40,220 nt of DNA from 2-12-FULL-65-11 sp049679965 (GCA_049679965.1 JBAUGX010000157.1:1-40220), one strand, 5' to 3'. Shown: positions 1-8,452, counted from the stretch's first letter. Notes: generated by a model not told the origin, from the letters alone. Numbers and translations: made by a program.

Positions 1-760
1 CCCGCGCGGTCGGCGGAGCGACGCCAAAGTCGAGCGGCGAGGTCATCGCCAACGTATACGTGGTCCCCTTGTTCAAGAACTGGGGATGGTACGGCAGGCG
101 CGCCAACAACATCTCTCCGAGTCGACCCTTCACCCGTCCGATCTTGTCCGGCTGCTTGATCGCCGCGAGCGCGTCGGTCGCCTTCTGCGTGGTCTGCCGC
201 TTTTTTCGCTCCACCTCCTGCTTCGCCCACGAGACGACCTCGGCCTTCGCCTGGCCCGCCTGGCTGGAGGGCGGCGCTTTCGCGGTCTTCGCGGCCGCCT
301 TTGCCGGCGGTTTCGTGCCGCCCGTCACCTGCCGCTTGACGCGTCCTGTTTCGTTCGTCACCACGGTCGAAATCGACCGGCGCTGACCGTCCGGCAGGAT
401 CAAGGTATCGAACTCAACCGTCACGCGGCGCGCGGGCGTGAAGTCGCCGCCGGCCATCATCAACGCGCGCGACGCCCTGGAGGGACCCTCGAGCTTCGCC
501 ACTCGGCCCGTGACCGTCGCCCCCGCAGGCACGACAATCCGGTCGTAGGCATACACAGGCTCGCTGACGGTCCCCGAGATCGGCTGGCCGACGCGCCTGA
601 GCATCACGCGCTGGTCGATCGTCACGCTGAGCGGCCGGCCTTCCTTGAGGACGAGATTGACGGATGGCTCGGACACGTCCTGCGGCGTCGCGCCGCGCGC
701 CGGGACACCGCCCCACAACAGGAACGCCGCGGCGAAGATCACCGGCCGACACCCGCTCAT
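1..760 (-). CDS. Secreted hypothetical protein, 3' end cut by window edge
   Basis: Reading leftwards from an ATG at 760, the frame stays open to base 1, so at least 253 residues are present and the C-terminus is missing. It begins with a short basic and hydrophobic stretch (MSGCRPVIFAAAFLLWGG) that looks like a signal peptide. A beta-rich stretch with the phrase RIVVPAGATVTGRV follows, of the kind seen in TrbI/VirB10-like and other periplasmic barrel domains. After that comes an Ala/Lys-rich linker (around residues 150-175) and a basic helical part. The ATG lies 22 bases after the stop of the glycosyltransferase at 783-1745, so the two are probably co-transcribed. I do not recognise a function. 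The reading is supported by consistent codon bias and the signal peptide; the TrbI-like comparison is only a resemblance. Confidence 0.7.
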   Translation of the reverse strand, partial: MSGCRPVIFAAAFLLWGGVPARGATPQDVSEPSVNLVLKEGRPLSVTIDQRVMLRRVGQPISGTVSEPVYAYDRIVVPAGATVTGRVAKLEGPSRASRALMMAGGDFTPARRVTVEFDTLILPDGQRRSISTVVTNETGRVKRQVTGGTKPPAKAAAKTAKAPPSSQAGQAKAEVVSWAKQEVERKKRQTTQKATDALAAIKQPDKIGRVKGRLGEMLLARLPYHPQFLNKGTTYTLAMTSPLDFGVAPPTAR

Positions 761-782
761 GATGCCGGATGGTACCAGATGG

Positions 783-1745
783 TCAGTGGGCGCGCCACCG
801 ATCCTTGAAGAACTGCAGCATGATCGTGTTGTTGCGGCTGGCGGGCGTTCCCGTCCCGCGATTGACGAGCGCTACGCTCGACCGCTTGTAGAACCGGGCG
901 TCTCTCCGCGATGGAAAATTCGTTCGACGCCCCGGGTACACGACCTTCCTCGCCCGGCAGTGCGCGCTGATCCAGACATCGTCCACGAAGAAGGCCGCGT
1001 CGGGTGCGGCACGGTAGTCGGCGAGCGCTGACACGTCGAAAAAGCGCGGCTTCACGAGATACCCGCCCAAGCCCTGCATGATGTCGACCTCGCGCGCCCG
1101 GCCGACACGCGTGCACTTGATGGGCGCGGGCGCCCGGCCGAGGAGGGTCGCCACGAGCGTCGTCGGCCGGTCGATGAGGTCGCCGGGCGCGTCCCATCCG
1201 CTACCGGCGATCGCCACGTCAGGATTCGCGTCCGACAACGCCGCCATCTGCTCGACGAGATACGGATGGTAGATGCGGTCGTCGTCGACGACGAGCACCC
1301 GGTCGTTCGGCTGCGCCCCGACCACCGAGGGGATCAGCTTGGTCGCCGGGCCATGGTCCTCGCACGGCACGATCGTGACCGAGCGCAGCCGGCCCAGCCA
1401 GTCCGGCACCACGTACGGCCGCCGCTCGCGGCGGCTCATCTGCGGCACGTTGAGCCGGATCTCGCGTGCAGCGCAGGTCTGGTTCAGCAGGCTTTTGATC
1501 GTCGGCCCGATGCGTCCGATCCGGCTCGGCAGCGTCGTCAACGTGATCACGAGATCGGAACGCCGTGTGTTGCCGGCGTTCTGCCGGTCGAGAGTCGCGA
1601 GATCGAGTTGCCGGATCCGCCTGTCGTACAGCAGATCGAGAATCGGGTGCTCTCCCGAGTAGCGCTGGTAGATGTGAAGCGCGCCCGCGAGCGCGGCGAG
1701 GATGCCGCCGACAATCAGGACGATCGACGTTGGCTCAGGACTCAA
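783..1745 (-). CDS. Membrane-anchored glycosyltransferase-like protein
   Basis: A 320-residue protein with an N-terminal membrane anchor (about residues 7-24) and a cytoplasmic catalytic part. After the anchor, RSDLVITLTTLPSRIGRIGP resembles the opening of small GT-A glycosyltransferases that act on surface glycans. A nucleotide-sugar/metal motif VVDDDRIYHP (Asp154-156) is the DxD equivalent, and FFVDDVWIS near residue 250 is the usual second acidic motif. The start is TTG at 1745; upstream ATGs on this strand are out of frame or followed by a stop. It is divergent from the ABC exporter at 1769 and shares a promoter region with it. The donor and acceptor are unknown; a role in the polysaccharide made by the neighbouring operon is inferred from location. 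Confidence 0.75.
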   Translation of the reverse strand: MSPEPTSIVLIVGGILAALAGALHIYQRYSGEHPILDLLYDRRIRQLDLATLDRQNAGNTRRSDLVITLTTLPSRIGRIGPTIKSLLNQTCAAREIRLNVPQMSRRERRPYVVPDWLGRLRSVTIVPCEDHGPATKLIPSVVGAQPNDRVLVVDDDRIYHPYLVEQMAALSDANPDVAIAGSGWDAPGDLIDRPTTLVATLLGRAPAPIKCTRVGRAREVDIMQGLGGYLVKPRFFDVSALADYRAAPDAAFFVDDVWISAHCRARKVVYPGRRTNFPSRRDARFYKRSSVALVNRGTGTPASRNNTIMLQFFKDRWRAH

Positions 1746-1753
1746 ATGGCGGC

Positions 1754-1772
1754 GGAGTATATCATTGGGTGG
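1754..1772. promoter_or_regulatory. Compact divergent promoter region, 23-base intergenic gap
   Basis: Between the TTG at 1745 (minus) and the GTG at 1769 (plus) lie only 23 bases. The minus strand carries TATACT (1761-1756), which would place a transcription start a few bases before the TTG. The plus strand carries overlapping TATATC (1758-1763) and TATCAT (1760-1765), which would start RNA almost exactly at GTG 1769 or GTG 1772. GGAG at 1754-1757 is a possible ribosome site for the plus gene if RNA starts further upstream. No good -35 hexamer is visible for either direction. The assignment rests on sequence alone. Confidence 0.4.
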
Positions 1773-3502
1773 TGCGACAGCAGTTGCGCGCGACCGTCGC
1801 GCTCGTCCTCGAACAGCGGCGGCACTACGCGATCGGCACGGTGTTCGTCCTCATCGGTATTGCCGCCGGTCTCTCCTACCCCCTCCTCGTCGGCCGACTG
1901 ATCGACGATGGGGTGACGGCGGGAAGCGTCGAGCGCATCAACCAGCTGGGCATGATTCTGCTTGGCCTGCTCGTGGCGGAAGGGGCGTCAAACGCCCTGC
2001 GCGACTACTACTACAACGTGGCGGCCGAGCGCGCCACGGCACGGCTGAGGCGGAAGGTGTTCGATCGGCTGTTGCGCCTGGAGATCGCCTTCTTCGATGG
2101 CGAGAAGACCGGCGAGCTGACCTCCCGCCTGTCGTCGGACGTGCCGGCCATCGCCCGGGTGATCGGCGACGAACTGGCCGACGGCGTGAGGTTCCTCGTC
2201 TTCGGGTTGGCCGGCACGGCGCTACTCTTCTACACCTCGTTCTACCTGACACTGCTCGTCATGCTGGCCGTGCCTCCTATCATCATCGTGTCGTCGGTGC
2301 TGGGCAAGCGCGTCAAGGTGCTGTCGAGCCAGATGCAGCAGGCGTTTTCCGAATCCGGCGCCGCGGCCGAAGAGTCGCTCGCCGGCATTCGAACCGTCCG
2401 CGCGTTTTCCCAGGAAGCCGCCGAAGGCCACCGCTACGGCGGGAAGATCGCCGCGGCGCTGGCGCTGGCGCGCCGAAAGATCCTGACCACGAGCGCGTTG
2501 AGCGGCCTGTCGTTCACCTTCGCCGAGGGCGCGGCGCTCCTGGCGTTATGGTCCGGGGGGTACCTGATCGCGCGTGGACAGCTCACCTCCGGGCAGTTGA
2601 TTACCTTCGTGCTCTACGCGTTCCTCGTCTCGCGCGGCTTTCGCAACGCCACCGCGTTCTACGCCGACGCGTTACGAGGGCTCGGCGCCACGCAATGGAT
2701 CTTCGCGATGCTCGAGCGCGAGCCCGCGATGCCGATCGAAGGCGGCCATCGGCTGCCGCAGGTCGTCGGCGCAGTCGATCTCGAGGGCGTGAGGTTCACC
2801 TACCCCACACGACCCGACACTCGCGCCCTCGACGGCATCGACCTCAGCATTCGCGCGGGAGAGGTTGTGGCGTTCGTCGGGCGGTCTGGCGCGGGCAAGT
2901 CGACGATGCTCAATCTGCTGCTCCGCTTCTATGATCCCGATGAAGGGCGCGTCGCGCTCGACGGCCACGACCTGCGCGAGCTCGACCCCTCCTGGCTGCG
3001 GCAGCAGATTGGCGTCGTGCTGCAGGAGCCGGTGCTCTTCTCGGGTTCGGTGGCCGACAATATTCGGTACGGCCGCCCCGAGGCCAACGATGCGGACGTG
3101 CTGGCGGCGGCCGAGCTCGCCGCCGCGCGGGGGTTCATCGAGCGCTTTCCCGACGGCTTTGAGACGGCGATCGGCGACCGTGGCGTGCAGCTCTCGGGCG
3201 GCCAGCGCCAGCGCCTGGCCATCGCGCGCGCCGTGCTCAGGCGCCCGGCCATCCTGATCCTCGACGAAGCGACGAGCGCACTCGACTCGGAGAGCGAATC
3301 GTTCGTCCACGACGCCCTTCGCGCGCTCGATTACGGTCCGACGACGATCGTGATTGCGCATCGGCTGTCGACTGTCGTCAACGTCAACCGCGTCATCGTC
3401 CTCGATCACGGCCGCATCATCGGCATCGGCCGCCATGACGAGCTTCTGCAATCCTGTCCGCTCTATCGGCAGCTCGTCGAGACACAGCTCGTCGCCGTGT
3501 GA
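1769..3502 (+). CDS. MsbA-like ABC exporter (half-transporter)
   Basis: A fused permease-ATPase of about 577 residues, the normal size for a homodimeric type IV ABC exporter. The first 310 residues hold six membrane helices with the coupling-helix phrase FFDGEKTGELTSRLSSDV. The ATPase has Walker A GRSGAGKST (371-379), Q-loop GVVLQEPVLFSG, signature LSGGQ (475-479), Walker B ILILDE (Asp499, Glu500) and H-loop His531. The family moves lipid A, glycolipids or peptides across the inner membrane. Standing first in a sugar-nucleotide operon, it may flip a lipid-linked sugar, but the substrate is inference. GTG 1769 and GTG 1772 are both possible starts; no ATG lies in frame before the permease. Its stop overlaps the spacer before rfbH. 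Confidence 0.88.
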   Translation: MVRQQLRATVALVLEQRRHYAIGTVFVLIGIAAGLSYPLLVGRLIDDGVTAGSVERINQLGMILLGLLVAEGASNALRDYYYNVAAERATARLRRKVFDRLLRLEIAFFDGEKTGELTSRLSSDVPAIARVIGDELADGVRFLVFGLAGTALLFYTSFYLTLLVMLAVPPIIIVSSVLGKRVKVLSSQMQQAFSESGAAAEESLAGIRTVRAFSQEAAEGHRYGGKIAAALALARRKILTTSALSGLSFTFAEGAALLALWSGGYLIARGQLTSGQLITFVLYAFLVSRGFRNATAFYADALRGLGATQWIFAMLEREPAMPIEGGHRLPQVVGAVDLEGVRFTYPTRPDTRALDGIDLSIRAGEVVAFVGRSGAGKSTMLNLLLRFYDPDEGRVALDGHDLRELDPSWLRQQIGVVLQEPVLFSGSVADNIRYGRPEANDADVLAAAELAAARGFIERFPDGFETAIGDRGVQLSGGQRQRLAIARAVLRRPAILILDEATSALDSESESFVHDALRALDYGPTTIVIAHRLSTVVNVNRVIVLDHGRIIGIGRHDELLQSCPLYRQLVETQLVAV

Positions 3503-3510
3503 TTTGCGAA

Positions 3511-3516
3511 TATAAT
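3511..3516 (+). promoter_or_regulatory. Perfect TATAAT -10 box placing RNA start at the rfbH GTG
   Basis: TATAAT lies nine bases after the ABC exporter stop and ends seven bases before the GTG at 3523. Sigma-70 RNA polymerase normally starts about seven bases after the hexamer, so the transcript would begin at or next to the start codon and be leaderless. No convincing -35 box is seen 17 bases upstream. No Shine-Dalgarno sequence precedes the GTG either, which agrees with a leaderless reading. It would give the sugar pathway its own internal promoter. Confidence 0.5.
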
Positions 3517-3522
3517 TCCACC

Positions 3523-4842
3523 GTGAACACTGCCGATGCGCTCAGAGCGCAGATTAATGACCTCGTGCGTCAGTACTACGACGAGAAGCTGGCGCCGCGG
3601 CCGTTTGAGCCGGTCAAGGATCTCGTCCATTTCGCCGGACGGACCTTCGACGCCGAGGAGGTGTGCAACCTGGTCGATGCCAGCCTGGATTTCTTTCTCA
3701 CCGCCAACCGCTTCGCCGAACGATTTGAAGCCGCGTTCGCGGAGTATCTGGGCCTGTCGGATGCACTCCTCGTCAACTCTGGATCGTCGGCCAACCTGCT
3801 GGCGCTGACCGCGCTCACCTCTCCGAAACTCGGGGCGCGGCGGCTCAAGCCAGGCGACGAAGTCGTGACCGTGGCCGCAGGTTTCCCGACGACCGTGGCT
3901 CCCGTGGTGCAGAACAACCTGGTGCCGGTCTTCGTGGACGTCAATCTCGGGGACTACACGCCGATTCCGGAACAGCTGCGCGAAGCGATCGGTCCGAGGA
4001 CCCGCGCCATCATGATGGCGCACACCCTCGGCGTCCCGTTCGACCTCGACGTGGCGACCGACCTCGCCAGGAAGCACGACTTGTGGTTGATTGAAGACAA
4101 CTGCGACTCGCTCGGATCGAAGTACCGCGGCCGGCTGACCGGCACCTTCGGCCATCTGGCGACCTCCTCCTTCTACCCCGCGCACCACATGACGATGGGC
4201 GAGGGCGGCGCCGTGGTGACCAACGACGAGGGCCTCGCGCGCATCGTCCGGTCCTTTCGTGACTGGGGGCGAGACTGCTACTGCGCTGGTGGAGAGAACA
4301 ATACGTGCGGCACGCGTTTCAGCCAGCAGTTCGGTACGTTGCCGTTTGGCTACGACCATAAGTACGTCTACAGTCACATCGGCTACAACTTGAAGGTGAC
4401 CGACATGCAGGCGGCGATCGGCTGCGCGCAGCTCGGGAAGCTCGAGGGGTTCATCGCCAGCCGCCGGGCGAACTTCGACCGGCTGATGGAAATGCTACGT
4501 CCCTATGAGGACCGGCTGCTGCTGCCGAAGGCCACACCGCACTCGGAGCCCTCGTGGTTCGCCTTCGTCATCTCGGTTCGGGAGAACGCCGGCTTCTCGC
4601 GCAACGACTTGACGCGGTTCCTGGAGGCCAACCGCGTGGAGACGCGGAGCCTTTTCGCCGGCAATATTCTTCGTCATCCGGCCTATCAGGCGATTCCGCA
4701 CCGCATCGTGCGCGACCTCGTCAACACGGACCGGGTGATGGACCAGACCCTCTTCATCGGGGTCTACCCAGGGCTCGACCAGGCGCGGCTCGACTACGTG
4801 GGCGACGTGTTTGCGAGGTTCATGCGTGGCGAGCGCGTCTAG
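3523..4842 (+). CDS. rfbH: CDP-4-keto-6-deoxy-D-glucose 3-dehydrase (E1)
   Basis: RfbH/DdhC-type enzyme that removes the C3 hydroxyl of CDP-4-keto-6-deoxyglucose using pyridoxamine phosphate and a [2Fe-2S] cluster, on the way to 3,6-dideoxyhexoses. From GTG 3523 it has 439 residues, normal for the family. In place of the aminotransferase lysine the active site reads SFYPAHHMTMGEGG, so a histidine (His221 or His222) replaces the Schiff-base lysine, the hallmark of this dehydrase. Cysteines 194, 252, 254 and 262 fit the C-X57-C-X-C-X7-C iron-sulfur pattern reported for E1. The start is set by a TATAAT seven bases upstream; an in-frame GTG at 3499, overlapping the previous stop, would add eight residues. 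Partner reductase, dehydratase and cytidylyltransferase follow directly. Confidence 0.93.
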   Translation: MNTADALRAQINDLVRQYYDEKLAPRPFEPVKDLVHFAGRTFDAEEVCNLVDASLDFFLTANRFAERFEAAFAEYLGLSDALLVNSGSSANLLALTALTSPKLGARRLKPGDEVVTVAAGFPTTVAPVVQNNLVPVFVDVNLGDYTPIPEQLREAIGPRTRAIMMAHTLGVPFDLDVATDLARKHDLWLIEDNCDSLGSKYRGRLTGTFGHLATSSFYPAHHMTMGEGGAVVTNDEGLARIVRSFRDWGRDCYCAGGENNTCGTRFSQQFGTLPFGYDHKYVYSHIGYNLKVTDMQAAIGCAQLGKLEGFIASRRANFDRLMEMLRPYEDRLLLPKATPHSEPSWFAFVISVRENAGFSRNDLTRFLEANRVETRSLFAGNILRHPAYQAIPHRIVRDLVNTDRVMDQTLFIGVYPGLDQARLDYVGDVFARFMRGERV

Positions 4843-4851
4843 CGACGATGA

Positions 4852-4886
4852 ATTGATGATTGGCGATTGTTGATTGCTGATTCCCA
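4852..4886 (+). repeat. Five-unit heptanucleotide spacer repeat, ATTGNNG
   Basis: In the 60-base gap between rfbH and the reductase, the seven-base unit ATTGNNG is repeated head to tail: ATTGATG, ATTGGCG, ATTGTTG, ATTGCTG, then a decayed ATTCCCA. The first four positions are fixed and positions 5-6 vary. It is AT-rich against GC-rich surroundings. A second repeat of period seven, with a different core, sits at 34530-34564. No hairpin is evident. Confidence 0.8.
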
Positions 4887-4902
4887 AGATGTCACTGACC
4901 GC

Positions 4903-5622
4903 ATGGCAACCACCCAGAAGCTCTCGTGTCGAGTCGAGCGCATCGTGCGTCACGGGGGGCGTGTCTATACGGTGGAGCTTCGGCCCGAGCGCCCGGCGCC
5001 GGTATTCCGGCCCGGCCAGTTCCTGCACCTTGCCCTCGACCCCTACGATGCGACCGGCTTCTGGCCGGAGTCACGAGTCTTCTCGATCGCCAGCTCGCCG
5101 GCGGACAGACATCGGCTGTCCATCACCTACTCGGCCGTTGGCCGATTCACGACGCGGATGGAGGCCGAACTCGTTCCTGGCGGCGAGGTCTGGGTCAAGA
5201 TGCCGTACGGCGACTTCGTGGTGACGCAGTCGGCCGACGTCGTTCTGTTCGCAGGCGGCACGGGCATCACGGCGTTTACCGCGTTTCTCGACGGACTCAC
5301 GCCGGCCTCGTCGCAGTCGATCCACCTGGCCTACGGCGCGCGAACGAGGAGCCTTCTGATCTATCGCGACCTCGTCGAGCGGTCGGCCCGAACGGTGCCG
5401 TCGCTCGACGTGTCGTACTTCGTCGAGGAGCCCGAAGGCCAGGCGCACGAACGCGAGACGATCGGCCGCGTATCGGTCGCCGCCGTGTGGCCGAGGATCC
5501 GGCGTCCTCGAGAGGCCGAGTATTACATCTCCGGGCCTCCGGCCATGTTACGGGGCGTGTCGGAGGACCTTCGCGGGCAAGGCGTCGCCGCGAAAGCGAT
5601 TCACATTGACGCCTGGGAATAG
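4903..5622 (+). CDS. FAD/NAD(P)H reductase, short form of the dideoxysugar E3 reductase
   Basis: A 239-residue ferredoxin-NADP reductase-fold protein that probably supplies electrons to RfbH. The FAD-binding motif is RVFSIASSP (58-66), the nicotinamide motif GGTGITAF (118-125), and the C-terminal part YYISGPPAML is typical of the family. The known partner of RfbH (DdhD/AscD, about 330 residues) also carries a plant-type [2Fe-2S] ferredoxin domain at its N-terminus. Here that domain is absent, because the protein starts only a few residues before the FAD barrel. The ATG at 4903 is preferred; no Shine-Dalgarno is obvious and an upstream TTG inside the repeat is in frame. The next gene starts five bases after the stop. 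Assignment as the E3 partner rests on position plus fold. Confidence 0.82.
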   Translation: MATTQKLSCRVERIVRHGGRVYTVELRPERPAPVFRPGQFLHLALDPYDATGFWPESRVFSIASSPADRHRLSITYSAVGRFTTRMEAELVPGGEVWVKMPYGDFVVTQSADVVLFAGGTGITAFTAFLDGLTPASSQSIHLAYGARTRSLLIYRDLVERSARTVPSLDVSYFVEEPEGQAHERETIGRVSVAAVWPRIRRPREAEYYISGPPAMLRGVSEDLRGQGVAAKAIHIDAWE

Positions 5623-5626
5623 ATCA

Positions 5627-6631
5627 ATGTTTTCTTCGTATTGGCGGGATCGCCCTGTCTTTGTGACGGGCGGAACGGGCCTCGTGGGCGGCTGGCTGGT
5701 CAGGCGCCTCTTGGACGCGGGCGCCGAAGTGGTGTGCCTGATGCGCGACTGGGTCCCTCAGTCCGAGCTCGTCACCTCACGGCTCATTGAGAAGGTCAGG
5801 ATCGTGCGGGGCGACGTGCGCAACCAGGAGGAATTGGAGCGTGCGCTGGGAGAATACGAGATCGCGACGGTGCTGCACCTGGCCGCCCAGGCCACGGTCA
5901 ATGCCGCGAACCGCAATCCGATCTCGACGCTGGACACCAACATCCGCGGCACGTGGGCACTGCTCGAAGCGTGCCGGCGCACGCCGACGGTCAAACAGAT
6001 CGTGATGGCGTCGTCAGACAAGGCTTACGGCGACCAGGACATCCTGCCGTATACCGAGGCGGCCCCTCTTCAGGGGCGAAACGCGTACGACGCCAGCAAG
6101 TCGTGCGCCGACCTCATCGGCCAGATGTATGGCAGCACCTTCGATCTCCCCGTGGTCATCACCCGCTGCGGCAATTTTTACGGTGGCGGCGACCTCAACT
6201 GGAGCCGCATCGTGCCAGGCACCATGCGGTCCATCCTCCGGGGCGAACGGCCGGTCATTCGTTCCGATGGCCAGTTCGTTCGCGACTACTTCTACGTGGA
6301 GGATGGCGCGGCGGCCTACATGCTGCTTGCCGAGCAGCTCGCGCTCCATCCCGAATTGCGCGGGCAGGCCTTCAATTTCTCGAACGAGCTGCGCATTACC
6401 GTGCTCGAACTGGTCAACAAGATCGTGGCGCTGATGGGCTCGAACCTCGTCCCCGAGGTGCGCAACGAGGTCTCCCACGAGATCCGCCTCCAGTACCTGG
6501 ATGCGAGCAAGGCCAGGACCATGTTCAACTGGTCGCCTCTCTTCTCGCTCGACAGCGGTCTCGAAGCCACGTTGCGATGGTACCGGCAGTTCTTCTCCAC
6601 GGCCGAATCGCGGACGCATACCCATGCCTGA
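5627..6631 (+). CDS. rfbG: CDP-glucose 4,6-dehydratase
   Basis: Extended short-chain dehydrogenase of 334 residues that converts CDP-glucose to CDP-4-keto-6-deoxyglucose, the substrate of RfbH. It shows the NAD motif GGTGLVG (15-21), the catalytic stretch SSDKAYG (130-136) with the acid Asp and Lys that mark sugar-nucleotide 4,6-dehydratases, and the Tyr154-x3-Lys158 pair in NAYDASK. The ending RWYRQFF is typical. The ATG lies five bases after the reductase stop; its own 3' end overlaps the ATG of the cytidylyltransferase by eight bases, suggesting translational coupling. CDP rather than dTDP or GDP is inferred from the adjacent RfbF and RfbH. Confidence 0.9.
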   Translation: MFSSYWRDRPVFVTGGTGLVGGWLVRRLLDAGAEVVCLMRDWVPQSELVTSRLIEKVRIVRGDVRNQEELERALGEYEIATVLHLAAQATVNAANRNPISTLDTNIRGTWALLEACRRTPTVKQIVMASSDKAYGDQDILPYTEAAPLQGRNAYDASKSCADLIGQMYGSTFDLPVVITRCGNFYGGGDLNWSRIVPGTMRSILRGERPVIRSDGQFVRDYFYVEDGAAAYMLLAEQLALHPELRGQAFNFSNELRITVLELVNKIVALMGSNLVPEVRNEVSHEIRLQYLDASKARTMFNWSPLFSLDSGLEATLRWYRQFFSTAESRTHTHA

Positions 6632-7406
6632 CGCGAATGTCCCGGTTGTGATCCTGTGTGGCGGGATGGGCACCCGCCTGGCCGAGCAGACCGAAATCCG
6701 TCCCAAGCCCCTGGTCGAGATCGGCGGCCGCCCCATCTTGTGGCACATCATGAAGCACTACGCGCGCTACGGCTCCGAGTCGTTCCACCTGGCGCTCGGT
6801 TACAAGGGCGATCAGATCAAGCGGTACTTCCTCGACTACCACGCGCTCGGTCGCGACCTGACGATTTCGCTGCAGGACGGACAGGTGCAGCCGCTCGGCC
6901 AGAACAGCGCGGAGCCGTGGCGCGTACATCTTGTCGATACCGGCGAGGCCACCATGACGGGAGGGCGGCTCAGACACCTCAAACCGTTCATCGGCGACCG
7001 CACCTTCATGCTGACCTACGGCGACGGCGTGGCCGACGTCGATCTCGACAGGCTGCTCGCGTTTCACCGCGCACACGGCGGGCTCGTGACGCTGACCGCC
7101 GTCCACCCTCCGGCCCGCTTCGGCGCGCTCGAATTCGACGGATCGCGGATCCGCCATTTCAAGGAAAAGTCCACACTGCACGAAGGGTGGATCAACGGCG
7201 GATTTTTCGTCGTCGAACCTGCGGCGCTCGACTACATCGAGTCGGATGTCATGTGGGAGCACGCGCCCATGGAACGGCTGGCCGCCGACGGCCAGTTGTT
7301 CGCGTACCGGCACGAGGGATTCTGGCAGTGCATGGACACGATCCGCGACCTGCGGTACCTGGAGTCGCTCTGGGAGGGCGGCAAGGCCCCCTGGAAGACA
7401 TGGTGA
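6624..7406 (+). CDS. rfbF: Glucose-1-phosphate cytidylyltransferase
   Basis: A 260-residue nucleotidyltransferase that makes CDP-glucose from CTP and glucose 1-phosphate, the first step of the dideoxysugar pathway. It opens with VVILCGGMGTRLAEQTEIRP, continues to PKPLVEIGG (Lys28 the phosphate-contacting lysine), and carries MLTYGDGVADV as the metal-binding region. HEGFWQCMDTIRDLRYLESL near the end is characteristic of RfbF. Length matches the family. The ATG at 6624 overlaps the end of rfbG by eight bases, and its stop overlaps the next start within ATGGTGA. Confidence 0.94.
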   Translation: MPDANVPVVILCGGMGTRLAEQTEIRPKPLVEIGGRPILWHIMKHYARYGSESFHLALGYKGDQIKRYFLDYHALGRDLTISLQDGQVQPLGQNSAEPWRVHLVDTGEATMTGGRLRHLKPFIGDRTFMLTYGDGVADVDLDRLLAFHRAHGGLVTLTAVHPPARFGALEFDGSRIRHFKEKSTLHEGWINGGFFVVEPAALDYIESDVMWEHAPMERLAADGQLFAYRHEGFWQCMDTIRDLRYLESLWEGGKAPWKTW

Positions 7407-8452
7407 CAAACCCCTTGGCGGAGGACCTGGACCACATTTTGGGATGCACCGAAGGGCTGTGGAGCGAGCTGCGCGGCGAGCGCGTCTTCATCACGGGCGG
7501 GACGGGGTTTTTCGGCTGCTGGCTGCTCGAAAGTTTTGCATGGGCCAACGATCGGCTCGGCCTCGGCGCCAGCGCGCTGGTGCTGACGAGAGATCCCGGC
7601 GCCTTCGCCAGCCGCGTCCCTCATCTGGCCCGGCACCCGGCCGTGCAGTTTCATGTCGGCGACGTGCGATCGTTCGAGTTCCCGAACGGCAAATTCTCGC
7701 ACGTGCTTCACGGGGCGACCGATGCGAGCGCGAAGCTACTGGCTGAGGATCCCCGCCTGATGTTCGACACCATCGTGGAAGGAACCCGGCGCGTGCTGGA
7801 GTTTGCCCGGCACTGCCGTGCGAGGACGCTCCTGCTGGCGAGCTCGGGAGCGGTCTACGGAAGGCAGCCGGCCCACGTGGCCGCCTTGGGCGAGGACGAC
7901 TACGCGGGGCCCGATCCCACCATCCCGGCCTCGGCTTATGGCGAGGGAAAGCGTGCGGCCGAGCTCCTCTGCGTGCTCGAGTCCGCGCGGTCCGGTTTTG
8001 AGGCCAAAATCGCCAGAGGCTTCGCGTTTGTCGGCCCGTACCTGCCGCTCGACCGGCACTTCGCCATCGGCAACTTCATCCGCGACGCCATGGCGGGCGG
8101 ACCGGTTGTCGTGAAGGGAGACGGCACCTCCGTGCGTTCCTATCTATATGGGGCGGACCTTGTGGTCTGGCTGCTGACGATTCTGGTGAAGGGCGCAGCC
8201 GGCCGGGCGTACAACGTGGGGTCGGACCGCGCCATCAGCGTCCGTGAACTGGCCGAGTCGGTGACGCGACTGCTCGGCGTCGCTGCCCCGGTGATCCTCG
8301 GTGAACCGGCGACCGCGCGGCCGGCTGGTCCCGATCGCTACGTCCCGTGCACCCGACGAGCCGAACGGGAGCTGGGCCTGCGGGCGACAATCGATCTTGA
8401 CGCCGGCATCGTCAGAACCAAGCAATGGTATGAACAACAGCCCCAAGCCTGA
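7400..8452 (+). CDS. NAD(P)-dependent sugar-nucleotide reductase/epimerase (RfbJ/RfbS/YerF-like position)
   Basis: Extended SDR of 350 residues with the dinucleotide motif GGTGFFG (33-39), catalytic ASSGAVYG and the Tyr-x3-Lys pair in SAYGEGK. In 3,6-dideoxyhexose clusters the gene after RfbF/G/H is usually a 4-ketoreductase making CDP-abequose or CDP-paratose, or a reductase acting on a branched ketone as in yersiniose synthesis. I cannot tell which from motifs. The phrase RSYLYGADLVVWLLTIL is typical of sugar epimerases. It starts ATGGTG at 7400 across the rfbF stop, so coupling is likely. Confident of the SDR fold and pathway, not of the product stereochemistry. Confidence 0.85.
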   Translation: MVTNPLAEDLDHILGCTEGLWSELRGERVFITGGTGFFGCWLLESFAWANDRLGLGASALVLTRDPGAFASRVPHLARHPAVQFHVGDVRSFEFPNGKFSHVLHGATDASAKLLAEDPRLMFDTIVEGTRRVLEFARHCRARTLLLASSGAVYGRQPAHVAALGEDDYAGPDPTIPASAYGEGKRAAELLCVLESARSGFEAKIARGFAFVGPYLPLDRHFAIGNFIRDAMAGGPVVVKGDGTSVRSYLYGADLVVWLLTILVKGAAGRAYNVGSDRAISVRELAESVTRLLGVAAPVILGEPATARPAGPDRYVPCTRRAERELGLRATIDLDAGIVRTKQWYEQQPQA

